Positions 42,032 to 53,235 of a stretch of DNA of 64,000 nucleotides are shown here, piece by piece; position 1 is the stretch's first letter; every line of letters begins with the position of its first letter. Under the pieces are notes generated by a model. That model did not search any database and was not told the origin of the DNA. It saw only the letters and a program-made list of their open reading frames with translations. The position numbers were made by a program, and so were the translations under genes. The DNA lies in the NCBI RefSeq assembly GCF_002086635.1, contig NZ_MVHD01000014.1, positions 47,795 through 111,794 of the forward strand, given 5' to 3'. The DNA is from Mycobacterium alsense (lineage in GTDB: Bacteria > Actinomycetota > Actinomycetes > Mycobacteriales > Mycobacteriaceae).

Positions 42032-43393
42032 TCACGCGACGACGAAATCGCAGCCGGTCTTCGCGCGGACGTCGTCGACCGTCACCCCCGGATGCAGTTC
42101 GGTGAGCACCAGCCCGCGCTCCGGGTCGACGTCGAAGACGCACAGGTCCGTTATGACCATGTCCACCACGCCTTTTCCGGTCACGGGCAGCGTGCACTGC
42201 TTGAGGATTTTCGGGCTGCCGTCCTTGGCGGTGTGGTCCATCACGACGATCACCCGCTTGACGCCCGACACCAGGTCCATCGCGCCGCCCGGGCCCTTGA
42301 CCATCCTGCCCGGGACCATCCAATTGGCCAGGTCGCCGTTCTCGGCCACCTCGAGGCCGCCGAGGATGGACAGGTCGATGTGGCCGCCGCGAATCATCGC
42401 GAAGGAGTCGGCGCTGCTGAAGAAGCTGGACCCCCTGATCGTGGTGATGGTCTGCTTGCCGGCGTTGACGAGATCGGGATCGACCTCGTCGTCGAGCGGG
42501 TACGCCCCGATGCCGAGCAGCCCGTTCTCCGATTGCAGGGTCACGTTGATGTCGTCGGGGATGAAGTTGGCGACCAACGTCGGGATGCCGATCCCGAGGT
42601 TCACGTAGTAGCCGTCGCGCAGTTCCCGCGCGGCGCGCCTGGCCATGAGCTCGCGGATGGGGCTGTCCTTCTTGACCGCCGCGCCGCCGCGGGTGGTGCG
42701 GAATTCGATGCGCTTCTCGTAGCGGGGCCCCCGGATGATGCGGTCGACGTAGATGCCGGGGGTGTGGATGGCGTCGGGATCGAGCTCGCCGACCTCGACG
42801 AGCTCCTCCACCTCGGCCACCGTCACGTCGCCGCAGGTGGCCACCATCGGGTTGAAGTTGCGGGCCGTCTTCCGGTAGACGAGGTTGCCGGCCGTGTCGC
42901 CCTTCCACGCCTTGACGATCGCGACGTCGGCGCGGATGCCCTCCTCCAGCACGTATTCGGTGCCGTCGAAGACGCGCATGTCCTTGCCCTCGGCGAGCTG
43001 GGTGCCGAAGGCGGTGCGCGTGTAGAAGCCCGGGATGCCCGCGCCCCCGGCGCGCAGCTTCTCGGCGAGCGTGCCCTGCGGGGTGAGGACGAGGTCGAGC
43101 TCGCCGGCCAGCACCTGGCGCTCGAATTCCTTGTTCTCCCCGACATAGGAGGCGATGACCTTTTTGACCTGACGCCCCTTGAGCAACAGGCCCATGCCGA
43201 AATCGTCGACGCCGGCGTTGTTTCCGACGATCGTCAACTCCTTGATGCCGCTGTCCGCCAGCGCCTGGATCAGATTCTCGGGGATGCCGCACAACCCGAA
43301 GCCCCCGGCGGCGATGGTGATGCCGTCCTTCAGCAGGCCACGCAGAGCCGACTCGGCGTCGGGGTGGACTTTGCTGCTGGAGTGTTCGCTCAT
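42032..43393 (-). CDS. 3-oxoacid CoA-transferase, fused alpha and beta subunits
   Basis: This enzyme moves CoA between succinyl-CoA and acetoacetate or a related oxoacid. The 453-aa protein joins the alpha subunit ([20 protein letters not shown], residues 1-235) to the beta subunit ([20 protein letters not shown] onwards). The catalytic glutamate is in [10 protein letters not shown]. The short linker contains [15 protein letters not shown]. tuberculosis has separate scoA and scoB elsewhere, so this fused gene is an additional, probably acquired enzyme. It overlaps the upstream GH76 gene by 4 bp, so the pair is co-expressed despite unrelated function. Confidence 0.93.
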   Translation of the reverse strand: MSEHSSSKVHPDAESALRGLLKDGITIAAGGFGLCGIPENLIQALADSGIKELTIVGNNAGVDDFGMGLLLKGRQVKKVIASYVGENKEFERQVLAGELDLVLTPQGTLAEKLRAGGAGIPGFYTRTAFGTQLAEGKDMRVFDGTEYVLEEGIRADVAIVKAWKGDTAGNLVYRKTARNFNPMVATCGDVTVAEVEELVEVGELDPDAIHTPGIYVDRIIRGPRYEKRIEFRTTRGGAAVKKDSPIRELMARRAARELRDGYYVNLGIGIPTLVANFIPDDINVTLQSENGLLGIGAYPLDDEVDPDLVNAGKQTITTIRGSSFFSSADSFAMIRGGHIDLSILGGLEVAENGDLANWMVPGRMVKGPGGAMDLVSGVKRVIVVMDHTAKDGSPKILKQCTLPVTGKGVVDMVITDLCVFDVDPERGLVLTELHPGVTVDDVRAKTGCDFVVA

Positions 43394-44538
43394 TGCTCAC
43401 TGATCCTTCGGCCTGCCGTCACGGCGGTGACGTTACAGGCGGCTTCCATCAGCATCCAACCGGAAAGCTGAACCGACAGATCGCGCTCGGCGACCTCCGA
43501 CGCCGTCACCGCGCCCTCGACGAACTGCGCCTCCCGGCCGCCGGCCGGCGGCAGTTCCGCGTCGCGGTCCCAGAACGCCCCGAACAGCGGCAGCCCGTCC
43601 ACCGTTTGCCGGTAATCCCAGGCCGACCTCGCCGACGACAGCACGATGGTGCGGGCGGTGTCGCGGGCCACGGCGTCGTCGGCGGAATCGCCCGGCAGCG
43701 TGGTGGCGACCAGCGCGAGGTAGCGGGCGGTGATGCCGGCGAACAGGCCGCCGTCGCCGCCGCCGGAGCCCTTGAGCACGCCCGACGGGGCCATGTGCTC
43801 GCCGACCGCGGCCACCAGCCGATGCACCCGCCGCGCGTGCCGGGTCCTGGCCTCGGCGCCGGTGCGCGCGGCGAGCTCGGTTTCCAGGCCGAGCACGACC
43901 CCCTGGCAGTAGGTGTACTGCGCGCGGACGAGCGAACCCGCCTTGATCCCATCGAACACCAGGTGCGTCTCCGGGTCGATCAGCGTGCGGTCGATCCAGT
44001 CGCTCATCTGGTCGGCCCGCTGCAGGTGCTCCCCACCGGAGGGGTAGCGGGCGAGGAAGATTCCCGCCGGGCCGTTGGCCGGGGCGTTGAAGAACTGGTC
44101 CTGCTTGCGCCACGGGATGCCGCCGCCGTCCTGGGGCACCCAGGCGTTGACGAACTGGGCGGCGAGCTTGGGCAGCGCGCGGTGGCGCTCGACGCCGGCT
44201 ATCCGCGCGGCACGCTCCAGCGCCAGCGCGAGCCACGCCATGTCGTCGTAATAGCTGTTGAGCCACGAGAAGTTGTTGCGCAGCCGGTGCGTGCGCACCT
44301 GACGGTTGATCATGGTGCGCCGCTCGGGCCGCGGGTCGCGCAGCTGCGCGTCGACCAGGCAGTCCAGCAGGTGCGCCTGCCACCAGTAGTGCCAGGTGGC
44401 GAACCGTCGGTCCCGGGATGTCGCCGGCCACGCCACCACCCCGAGCTGGGTTCCCGGCAGCGCCCAGAGCTTCTTCAGGTGTCGTTGCGCGACAGCCGCT
44501 TCGGAGCTGGCCGCGCGGTTTGCCCAGAGCTGATCCAT
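43390..44538 (-). CDS. GH76-family glycoside hydrolase (Rv0365c-like)
   Basis: This 382-aa protein belongs to glycoside hydrolase family 76 (alpha-1,6-mannanase-like). [20 protein letters not shown] carries the paired Asp residues used in catalysis. [40 protein letters not shown] and an Arg/His-rich middle follow the family pattern. No signal peptide is seen, so it may act in the cytosol. A role on mannosylated lipids or LAM-type glycans is possible, but unproven. The last 4 bp overlap the start of the fused CoA-transferase. Confidence 0.87.
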   Translation of the reverse strand: MDQLWANRAASSEAAVAQRHLKKLWALPGTQLGVVAWPATSRDRRFATWHYWWQAHLLDCLVDAQLRDPRPERRTMINRQVRTHRLRNNFSWLNSYYDDMAWLALALERAARIAGVERHRALPKLAAQFVNAWVPQDGGGIPWRKQDQFFNAPANGPAGIFLARYPSGGEHLQRADQMSDWIDRTLIDPETHLVFDGIKAGSLVRAQYTYCQGVVLGLETELAARTGAEARTRHARRVHRLVAAVGEHMAPSGVLKGSGGGDGGLFAGITARYLALVATTLPGDSADDAVARDTARTIVLSSARSAWDYRQTVDGLPLFGAFWDRDAELPPAGGREAQFVEGAVTASEVAERDLSVQLSGWMLMEAACNVTAVTAGRRISEQ

Positions 44539-44555
44539 ACCTGCCGATCCTGCCT

Positions 44556-44561
44556 CATACT
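44556..44561 (+). promoter_or_regulatory. Putative -10 of the eutBC operon
   Basis: CATACT ends 5 bp before the eutB ATG at 44567 and no Shine-Dalgarno is present. Confidence 0.4.
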
Positions 44562-44566
44562 GAAAT

Positions 44567-45973
44567 ATGCGCTACCGGCAAACCATTTCGGGGACCTCCC
44601 ACTCCTTCGACGGGCTGGTCGACGTGATGGCGAAGGCGACGCCGCTGCGTTCCGGTGACCAGCTCGCGGGTTGTGCCGCGGGCTCCGACGCGGAACGGGC
44701 CGCGGCCGCCTGGGTGCTGGCCGACATACCCCTGGCGACTTTCCTCAGCGAGGCGGTCGTGCCGTATGAGACCGACGAAGTCACCCGGCTGATCATCGAC
44801 GGCCACGACGCCGAAGCGTTCGGCCCGGTCGCGGACCTGACCGTGGGTGGCTTCCGCGACTGGCTGCTGGACGCGGCGTCCCGCGACGACGCGACCGCGC
44901 GGATCGCCGCGATTTCCCCGGGGCTGACGCCGGAAATGGTTGCCGCGGTGTCGAAGATCATGCGCAACCAGGACCTGATCCTGGTGGCCGCCGCGGCGAC
45001 GACGACCGCGGCCTTCCGGACCACGATCGGGCTGCCCGGCACGCTCGCCACCCGATTGCAACCCAACCACCCCACCGACGACCCGCGCGGGATCGCCGCT
45101 GCGATGCTCGACGGCCTGGTGCTGGGCTGCGGCGACGCGGTGATCGGGATCAACCCGGCGACCGACTCGCCGCACGCGGCGAGCGACCTGCTGGGCCTGC
45201 TCGACGACATTCGCCAGCGGTTCGCGATTCCCTTTCAGTCATGCGTGCTGTGCCACGTCACCACCACGATGGAACTGATCGACCGGGGCGCGCCGGTCGA
45301 CCTGGTTTTCCAGTCGATCGGCGGCACCGAGGGCGCCAACGCCTCGTTCGGGACCTCGATCGCGATGTTGGCCGAAGCCAACGAGGCCGCCCGGTCGCTG
45401 CGCCGCGGCACCGTCGGCGACAACGTCATGTACCTCGAGACGGGTCAGGGCGCGGCCCTGTCGGCCGGGGCCCACCTCGGCGTGGGTGACCGGCCGGTCG
45501 ATCAGCAGACGCTGGAGGCGCGCGCCTACGCGGTGGCCCGCGCGCTGCAGCCGTTGCTGGTTGACACCGTGGTCGGGTTCATCGGGCCGGAGTACCTCTA
45601 CGACGGCAAGCAGATCATCCGCGCCGGGCTGGAGGACAACTTCTGCGGGAAACTGCTCGGCCTGCCGATGGGTGTCGACGTCTGCTACACCAACCACGCC
45701 GAAGCCGACCAGGACGACATGGACACGCTGCTGACCCTGCTGGGCGCGGCGGGCACCGCGTTCGTCATCACCGTTCCCGGTGCCGACGACATCATGCTCG
45801 GCTACCAGAGCCTGTCGTTTCACGATGCGCTGTACGTACGAAAAGCCTTGGGGCTGCGTCCCGCGCCGGAATTCGAGGCCTGGTTGGCCGGCCTGGGCAT
45901 GGCCGACGCCGACGGCCGGATCCTGCCCGTCGACCTCGCGGCGTCTCCGCTGCGGGCGCTGGCCGCCGGCTGA
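44567..45973 (+). CDS. eutB: Ethanolamine ammonia-lyase large subunit
   Basis: EutB is the catalytic TIM-barrel subunit of the adenosylcobalamin-dependent lyase converting ethanolamine to acetaldehyde and ammonia. The 468-aa protein starts RYRQTISGTSHSFDGLVDVM. It keeps LADIPLATFLSEAVVPYETD, GLPGTLATRLQPNHPTDDPR, VIGINPATDSPHAASDLLGL, CHVTTTMELIDRGAPVDLVF, and FIGPEYLYDGKQIIRAGLED. The TGA overlaps the eutC ATG by one base. No microcompartment shell, EutA or aldehyde dehydrogenase gene is nearby. The pair is absent from this locus in M. tuberculosis and probably replaced Rv0366c-Rv0367c. Confidence 0.95.
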   Translation: MRYRQTISGTSHSFDGLVDVMAKATPLRSGDQLAGCAAGSDAERAAAAWVLADIPLATFLSEAVVPYETDEVTRLIIDGHDAEAFGPVADLTVGGFRDWLLDAASRDDATARIAAISPGLTPEMVAAVSKIMRNQDLILVAAAATTTAAFRTTIGLPGTLATRLQPNHPTDDPRGIAAAMLDGLVLGCGDAVIGINPATDSPHAASDLLGLLDDIRQRFAIPFQSCVLCHVTTTMELIDRGAPVDLVFQSIGGTEGANASFGTSIAMLAEANEAARSLRRGTVGDNVMYLETGQGAALSAGAHLGVGDRPVDQQTLEARAYAVARALQPLLVDTVVGFIGPEYLYDGKQIIRAGLEDNFCGKLLGLPMGVDVCYTNHAEADQDDMDTLLTLLGAAGTAFVITVPGADDIMLGYQSLSFHDALYVRKALGLRPAPEFEAWLAGLGMADADGRILPVDLAASPLRALAAG

Positions 45974-46836
45974 TGAGCGCTCGAAAGCCGCCGGCGGTCA
46001 ACGACGTCTGGGCGCCGCTGCGGGCGACCACGCGGGCGCGCATCGGGCTCGGGCGGGCGGGGAACTCGCTGCCCACCCGGCGGGTGCTGGAGTTTCAGGC
46101 CGCGCACGCCGCGGCGCGCGACGCCGTGCACGACCCGCTCGACGTCGACGGCCTCGTGCGGCGGCTGCGCGACTTGAACATCGAGGGCATCGACGCGCCG
46201 CTGCGGGTGCGCAGCCGGGCGCGATCGCGGAGCGAGTACCTGCGCCGGCCCGACCTCGGCCGCAGCCCGGCCGACCTCTCGGGCCTGCCAAAGACGAAGG
46301 CGGACATCGGGTTCGTCCTCGCCGACGGCCTCTCGCCGCGCGCCCTGACCGACCACGCCGCGGGCATGGTCGACGCGCTGATCCGCGAATTCGACAACCG
46401 CTACCGGATCGCCCCGCCGGTCATCGCGACCCAGGCGCGGGTCGCGCTCGGGGACCACGTCGGTCACGCCCTCGGTGTCACAACGGTTCTCGTCCTCATC
46501 GGCGAGCGCCCGGGGCTGTCGGTCGCCGACAGTCTGGGCATCTACCTGACGCATCGCCCGGCGCCGGGCCTCACCGACGCGGACCGCAACTGCATCTCCA
46601 ACATCCATCCGCCCGACGGCCTCGACTACCCGACGGCGGCGTCGGTCGCCGCGGCGCTGGTGGGCGGGGCCCGCGAAATCGGCCGCTCGGGTGTCGCCCT
46701 CAAAGACACAACGCGAGCAGCAATTGGCGCATCCCGGTCAGCGAGTGCGCCGGCAGAAACAGGTCGCAATAGGGCAGGGCCACGGCCATCGAGCCTGCCA
46801 GCGGCTCGAATTCCCGTTGTGCCGCACGGGGATTGA
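45973..46836 (+). CDS. eutC: Ethanolamine ammonia-lyase small subunit with C-terminal run-on
   Basis: EutC binds adenosylcobalamin together with EutB. The 287-aa protein has the family start VWAPLRATTRARIGLGRAGN, TRRVLEFQAAHAAARDAVHD, LADGLSPRALTDHAAGM, ALGDHVGHALGVTTVLVLIG, ERPGLSVADSLGIYLTH and RNCISNIHPPDGLDYPTAA. The usual C-terminus ends about at GVALKD (46707). The frame continues for 42 more residues of Ser/Arg/Pro-rich sequence antisense to the 3' end of the convergent VWA gene, with a 137-bp overlap. The tail looks like non-homologous read-through after loss of the native stop. Confidence 0.92.
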   Translation: MSARKPPAVNDVWAPLRATTRARIGLGRAGNSLPTRRVLEFQAAHAAARDAVHDPLDVDGLVRRLRDLNIEGIDAPLRVRSRARSRSEYLRRPDLGRSPADLSGLPKTKADIGFVLADGLSPRALTDHAAGMVDALIREFDNRYRIAPPVIATQARVALGDHVGHALGVTTVLVLIGERPGLSVADSLGIYLTHRPAPGLTDADRNCISNIHPPDGLDYPTAASVAAALVGGAREIGRSGVALKDTTRAAIGASRSASAPAETGRNRAGPRPSSLPAARIPVVPHGD

Positions 46837-47893
46837 GCCACACCACGATCGCGGCGCGGCGGCGCAGCCTGGCCATCGCCCGGGCGAGCACGTCGGGCGG
46901 TTCGCTGTCCCAGCCGTCGGAGGCGATGATCACCACCGCGCCGCGCAGCGCGTTGCCGTGCGGCGGCGCCAACAACGCCCCAACGCTGCGGCCGATGAAC
47001 GTGCCGCCGTAGCGGTCGGTGACCTTCGCGTTGGCTTTCTGCACCGCCACCTCCGCCGAGCGGTGCGACAGCACCGCGGTGAGCCGGGTCAGCGACGTCG
47101 AGAACGCGAAGACCTCGGGGCGCACGCCCCCCTGGCGCATCACCGCCCGCATCAGGTGCAGATAGATCGCGGCATAGGGCTGCATCGAGCGGCTCACGTC
47201 GCAGGCCAGCACGACCCGGCGGGGCCGGCGGCGGGGCCGCGTGCGCGCCAGGATCACCGATTCCCAGCCGGTCGCACGCGACGCGTCCATCGTGGCCCGC
47301 AAGTCGATGCGCTTGCCGGCCGCGCTGAGCTCGGAGCGCATGCTGCGCCGGCGCGGCCAGCGCGCGACGGTGGCCTCCAGCCAGGCCCCGAGCAGGCGAA
47401 GGTCTTGCGCGTCGAAGCGGTCGAAGGGTTCGTCGGCGCGCGCGGCCAGGCGGCTGGGCAGCGGATCCGGCAACAGGGCGCCCACATCCGCGGCGCCGGC
47501 CGGGTCGGCGCTGGCGCGGGTGGCCCAGGGCAGGCGTGGGGAGCCGGCATTCGGCGGGCCCCCCGCGCGCCGCAGCGCGCCGGCCGCGGGCGTCTTGGGG
47601 CCCGGCAGGGGCAGGACCGGCGCGGGGCCCGCCCCGTCGTCGGGCGTCACGGCGCCGAACACCGCCGCGAAGACGGCGTCGAAGGCGGCGAGGTCCTCCA
47701 TCCGGTTGACCAGGGTCAGCCGGGCGGCCCAATACAGCGCCGACGTGGTGTCGGGCACCAGCTGCCGCAGCGCCCGCACGAAGCCGGCCTGGCCGTTGGC
47801 GGACACCAGCACCCCCGCGCCGCGCAGCCGGGCCACCATCGCGGCGGCGAACGCCGCCAGGTCGACGCCCGGTAACAGCAGCGGGGTGCTCAC
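46700..47893 (-). CDS. coxE: CoxE-like VWA domain protein (Rv0368c-like)
   Basis: This 397-aa protein belongs to the CoxE/VWA family that assists maturation of molybdenum CO dehydrogenases along with the MoxR ATPase. The N-terminal part has FVRALRQLVPDTTSALYWAA. The C-terminal VWA domain has a MIDAS-type DVSRSMQ, GGTFIGRS, and IIASDGWDSEPPDVLARAMA. A Pro/Ala-rich linker separates them. It is the last gene of the cut/cox operon, 6 bp after coxG. Its stop codon coincides with the end of the conserved part of eutC on the other strand. Confidence 0.88.
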   Translation of the reverse strand: MSTPLLLPGVDLAAFAAAMVARLRGAGVLVSANGQAGFVRALRQLVPDTTSALYWAARLTLVNRMEDLAAFDAVFAAVFGAVTPDDGAGPAPVLPLPGPKTPAAGALRRAGGPPNAGSPRLPWATRASADPAGAADVGALLPDPLPSRLAARADEPFDRFDAQDLRLLGAWLEATVARWPRRRSMRSELSAAGKRIDLRATMDASRATGWESVILARTRPRRRPRRVVLACDVSRSMQPYAAIYLHLMRAVMRQGGVRPEVFAFSTSLTRLTAVLSHRSAEVAVQKANAKVTDRYGGTFIGRSVGALLAPPHGNALRGAVVIIASDGWDSEPPDVLARAMARLRRRAAIVVWLNPRAAQREFEPLAGSMAVALPYCDLFLPAHSLTGMRQLLLALCL

Positions 47894-47899
47894 GAGCCG

Positions 47900-48541
47900 C
47901 TAGCGCCGCCGGCGCAGCAGCCAGATCAGCACCAGGACGGCGAGCAGCGCCGCCGCGGCGGCGCCGTACTTCTTGAGCTGGTCGCCGCCGGCGAGGTCGA
48001 GCAGGTCGATGGGCTCCGGCTCGGGGGCCGCGTGGCGCGGTCCGGGGGCAGAGTCGGCCGCCGCCGGGCCCTCGGGGCTCGCCGGCGTCGGTGCGTTCTT
48101 CGCCGCCAGCTCCGCCTCCAGCGATTCCACGAACTGGCCCAGCAGCTTCTCCGAAACCTGTTGCAGCATGCCGCTGCCGAACTGGGCCAGCTTGCCGACG
48201 ATCTTCAGGTCGGTGTCGACGGTGACGCTGGTGCGGTCCCCGTCCGCCTGCAATTGGGCGGTGACCGTGGCGGCCGCGTTGCCGGTCCCGCGCGCTTCCT
48301 TGCCCTTGCCGTCGATGACCGCGCGGTACTGGTCGCGGTCCAGCTCGACGAAGTGCACCTTGCCGCTGAACTCGCTGGTCACCGGGCCGACCTTGACCTT
48401 GACCTTGCCCAGGTAGTCGTCGCCCTCGTGGCCGGTCAGCTGGGCCCCGGGCATCAGCGGGATCACCTGTTCCAGGTCGCACAGCACGTCCCAGGCCTGA
48501 TCGATGGGCGCGCTGACGGTGAACTGGTTGGCGATCTTCAT
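47900..48541 (-). CDS. coxG: CoxG-type SRPBCC membrane-tethered protein (Rv0369c-like)
   Basis: The 213-aa protein has a CoxG/SRPBCC domain (FTVSAPIDQAWDVLCDLEQV, PLMPGAQLTGHEGDDYLGKV, VTSEFSGKVHFVELDRDQYR) and a Pro-rich linker. A C-terminal transmembrane anchor (YGAAAAALLAVLVLIWLLRR) faces the cytosol with its domain. CoxG helps recruit CO dehydrogenase to the membrane and link it to respiratory quinone in related bacteria. The tail anchor supports that role. It lies between moxR and coxE. Confidence 0.9.
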   Translation of the reverse strand: MKIANQFTVSAPIDQAWDVLCDLEQVIPLMPGAQLTGHEGDDYLGKVKVKVGPVTSEFSGKVHFVELDRDQYRAVIDGKGKEARGTGNAAATVTAQLQADGDRTSVTVDTDLKIVGKLAQFGSGMLQQVSEKLLGQFVESLEAELAAKNAPTPASPEGPAAADSAPGPRHAAPEPEPIDLLDLAGGDQLKKYGAAAAALLAVLVLIWLLRRRR

Positions 48542-48553
48542 GCGGTGGTCCTC

Positions 48554-49432
48554 TCAGGTGCGGCTGTATTCGGTGTACGCGTCGCGAATCAGAGTACGGT
48601 CGTCGGGTGTCTTGGCCAGCGCCCCCAGGCTGGTCACGGCATTTTGGTCGACGAGGTCGGCGACGCCCAGCGATACCAGCGCGGCGACCCAGTCGATGGT
48701 CTCGGCGACCCCGGGCGGCTTGTCCAGGTCGAGATCGCGCGCGCGGCCGACGAACTGGGTGGCGTGCTCGATCAGCGGCGCCGTCGCCCCGGGCACCGTC
48801 CGGCGGACGATCGCGGCGGCCCGGGCCGGCTCGGGGTAGTCGATCCAGTGGTACAGGCAGCGGCGGCGCAGCGCGTCGTGCAGGTCGCGGCTGCGGTTGG
48901 AGGTCAGCACCGCGATCGGCGGCCGCTCGGCGACGAAGGTGCCCAGCTCGGGCACGGTGACCGCGGACTCGCCGAGGAACTCGAGCAGCAGGGCCTCGAA
49001 TTCGTCGTCGGCGCGGTCGATTTCGTCGATGAGCAGCACGGGCGGGGCGGGACCGCGGTGGCGCACGCAGCGCAGGATGGGCCGGTCGACCAGGTAGGCC
49101 TCGGTGTACAGGTCCGCCTCGTCAATCGCGGCCCCTCGGGCCTCGGCCAGCCGGATCGACAGCAGCTGGCGTTGGTAGTTCCAGTCGTACAGCGCCTCGT
49201 TGGCGGTCAATCCCTCGTAACACTGCAGCCGTACCAGCTCGGTATCCAGCACCGCGGCAAGGGTTTTCGCCGCCGTCGTCTTGCCGACCCCGGGTTCCCC
49301 CTCGAGCAGCAGCGGTCGGCCGAGCGTAACGGCCAGATAGATCGCGGACGCGGTTCCGGTGTCGAGCAGGTAGTCGCGCGCGTCGAACCGGGCGATGACG
49401 TCATCGACGTCGCCGAACACCGCCGGCGTCAT
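48554..49432 (-). CDS. MoxR/CoxD-type AAA+ ATPase (Rv0370c-like)
   Basis: A 292-aa AAA+ ATPase. Walker A is [16 protein letters not shown] (about residues 44-59), Walker B is PVLLIDEIDRADDEFEALLL, and sensor 1 is AVLTSNRSRDLHDALRRRCL. This subgroup (CoxD) works with CoxE in building the copper-sulfur-molybdenum site of CO dehydrogenase, known from Oligotropha. The ATG at 49432 overlaps the stop of the upstream XdhC-YHS gene (ATGA). Confidence 0.92.
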   Translation of the reverse strand: MTPAVFGDVDDVIARFDARDYLLDTGTASAIYLAVTLGRPLLLEGEPGVGKTTAAKTLAAVLDTELVRLQCYEGLTANEALYDWNYQRQLLSIRLAEARGAAIDEADLYTEAYLVDRPILRCVRHRGPAPPVLLIDEIDRADDEFEALLLEFLGESAVTVPELGTFVAERPPIAVLTSNRSRDLHDALRRRCLYHWIDYPEPARAAAIVRRTVPGATAPLIEHATQFVGRARDLDLDKPPGVAETIDWVAALVSLGVADLVDQNAVTSLGALAKTPDDRTLIRDAYTEYSRT

Positions 49433-50313
49433 GCGCCGGCTTTCCCCGCGAACGCCGTGCGGCACCCCGCGCCGCAGAACCAGTAGTCCACGCCGGCCCG
49501 CCGCAGGTGCTCGGTGTCGGGCCCGATGGTCACCGTCATGCCGCACACCGGGTCGACGGCCTGTTGCGGGGCGGGCGCCGTCGGGGCCGCCGTGACGGGA
49601 CGGCCCAGGTCGCCGCCGCGGATGCCGGCGACGAGCTCGGCGGCGATCGACACCGCGATCTCGGCCGGGGTCTTGGCGCCGATGTCCAGCCCGACCGGGG
49701 TGTGGATGCGGGCTCGTTCGGCATCGGAGAGTTCGAGCTGGCCCAGGATCGATGCGCCGCGCACCCTGCTGGCCACCAGCCCGATGTAGGCGACGCCGTG
49801 ATCCAGTGCGGCGCGGATGATTTCGGCTTCCGGGCCGCCATGGCTGGCGATGACGACGGCGGTGGCGCCCGCGTCGACAGGGTCGTCGTCGCGCTCGACG
49901 TCGTAGCCGAGCACCGCACACAGCTGGGCCAGCGCGTCGGCGATCGGGGTGGCCCCGTGGATGCGGATCAGCGGCGCCGGCAGCTGCGGTGTCAAGAAGA
50001 TCTCCAGCGACCCGCCGGACAGGCAGGGGTTGACGACGACGCACGCTCCGGGCGCCTCCGGAAAGTGCACGTCGCCGTCGGGAAGCACGCGCAGCAACAC
50101 GCTTTCGCCGGCCTGCAGCGCCCCCAGCCCGGCCTTGCGGACGGAGTTCTGCGCGCACTGACCGCCGACAAAACCCTCGATCGTGCCGTCCGCGAGCACG
50201 ATGGCCTCGTCGCCGGGGAAGGACGACGTGGGCGGCTGGGCCCGCACCACGGTCGCGCGCACGAACGGTGTCCGTGCCGCCAACAGCTGCTGAGCCCGCT
50301 CACTGATCGTCAT
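49429..50313 (-). CDS. XdhC/CoxF-type maturation protein fused to a YHS domain (Rv0372c-like)
   Basis: This 294-aa protein has an XdhC_CoxI N-terminal domain (FVRATVVRAQPPTSSFPGDE, IEGFVGGQCAQNSVRKAGLG), and a Rossmann XdhC C-terminal domain (VVIASHGGPEAEIIRAALDH, GLDIGAKTPAEIAVSIAAEL). A C-terminal YHS metal-binding domain follows, with DPVCGMTV and the Cys pair in YWFCGAGCRTAF. XdhC proteins bind and load sulfurated molybdenum cofactor. The ATG at 50313 is chosen; an in-frame ATG at 50340 would add nine residues. The YHS domain could deliver copper to the Mo-Cu site; this is inference. Confidence 0.88.
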   Translation of the reverse strand: MTISERAQQLLAARTPFVRATVVRAQPPTSSFPGDEAIVLADGTIEGFVGGQCAQNSVRKAGLGALQAGESVLLRVLPDGDVHFPEAPGACVVVNPCLSGGSLEIFLTPQLPAPLIRIHGATPIADALAQLCAVLGYDVERDDDPVDAGATAVVIASHGGPEAEIIRAALDHGVAYIGLVASRVRGASILGQLELSDAERARIHTPVGLDIGAKTPAEIAVSIAAELVAGIRGGDLGRPVTAAPTAPAPQQAVDPVCGMTVTIGPDTEHLRRAGVDYWFCGAGCRTAFAGKAGA

Positions 50314-50360
50314 CTGCTTGATTGCGCCGCTCCTCCTCATCGCTCTGCATCGTCGCGGCG

Positions 50361-52756
<2,396 letters not shown>

Positions 52757-52760
<4 letters not shown>

Positions 52761-53233
52761 GACGTCACCTCCGCGGAACTGTGCTGGGCCGCCCACTGGA
52801 TGGAGCGCACGATCGTGGTGTATCCGGTGCAGCGGCAGATCTGCCCGGAGATCGCCTCGCGGATGGTCTCCTCGTCGGGGTTGGGGTCGCGGTCCAGCAG
52901 GGCGCGGGCGGTGATCATCATGCCCGGGGTGCAAAAGCCGCACTGCAGCCCGTGGCAGCGCATGAAGCCCTCCTGGACCGGGTCGAGGCGGCCGTCTGCG
53001 GCCAGTCCTTCTACGGTCCGGACGCTGTGGCCGGACGCCATCACGGCCAGCATCGTGCACGACTTCACCGGCACGCCGTCCACGTCGACCACGCACGTGC
53101 CGCAGTTGCTGGTGTCGCAGCCCCAATGGGTTCCGGTGAGCCGCAACTGATCCCGCAGGAAGTGCACCAGCAGCATCCGCGGTTCGACCTCGGCGCTCAC
53201 CTGCTCGCCGTTGACGGTCATGTTCACCTGCAT
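52757..53233 (-). CDS. coxS: Carbon monoxide dehydrogenase small subunit (2Fe-2S)
   Basis: CoxS carries two [2Fe-2S] clusters that move electrons from molybdenum to FAD. The 158-aa protein has the plant-type cluster motif GCDTSNCGTC followed by the fourth Cys in KSCTM. The C-terminal cluster motif is LQCGFCTPGM with QICRCTGY. AAAGGAGC lies 9 bp before the ATG. It starts 2 bp after the coxM stop and overlaps coxL by GTGA. Confidence 0.96.
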
Positions 53234-53235
53234 GA

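Noticed and set aside
46708..46836. Functional C-terminal domain on EutC
   Set aside because: The residues are just the reverse complement of the coxE coding region and lack any domain character.
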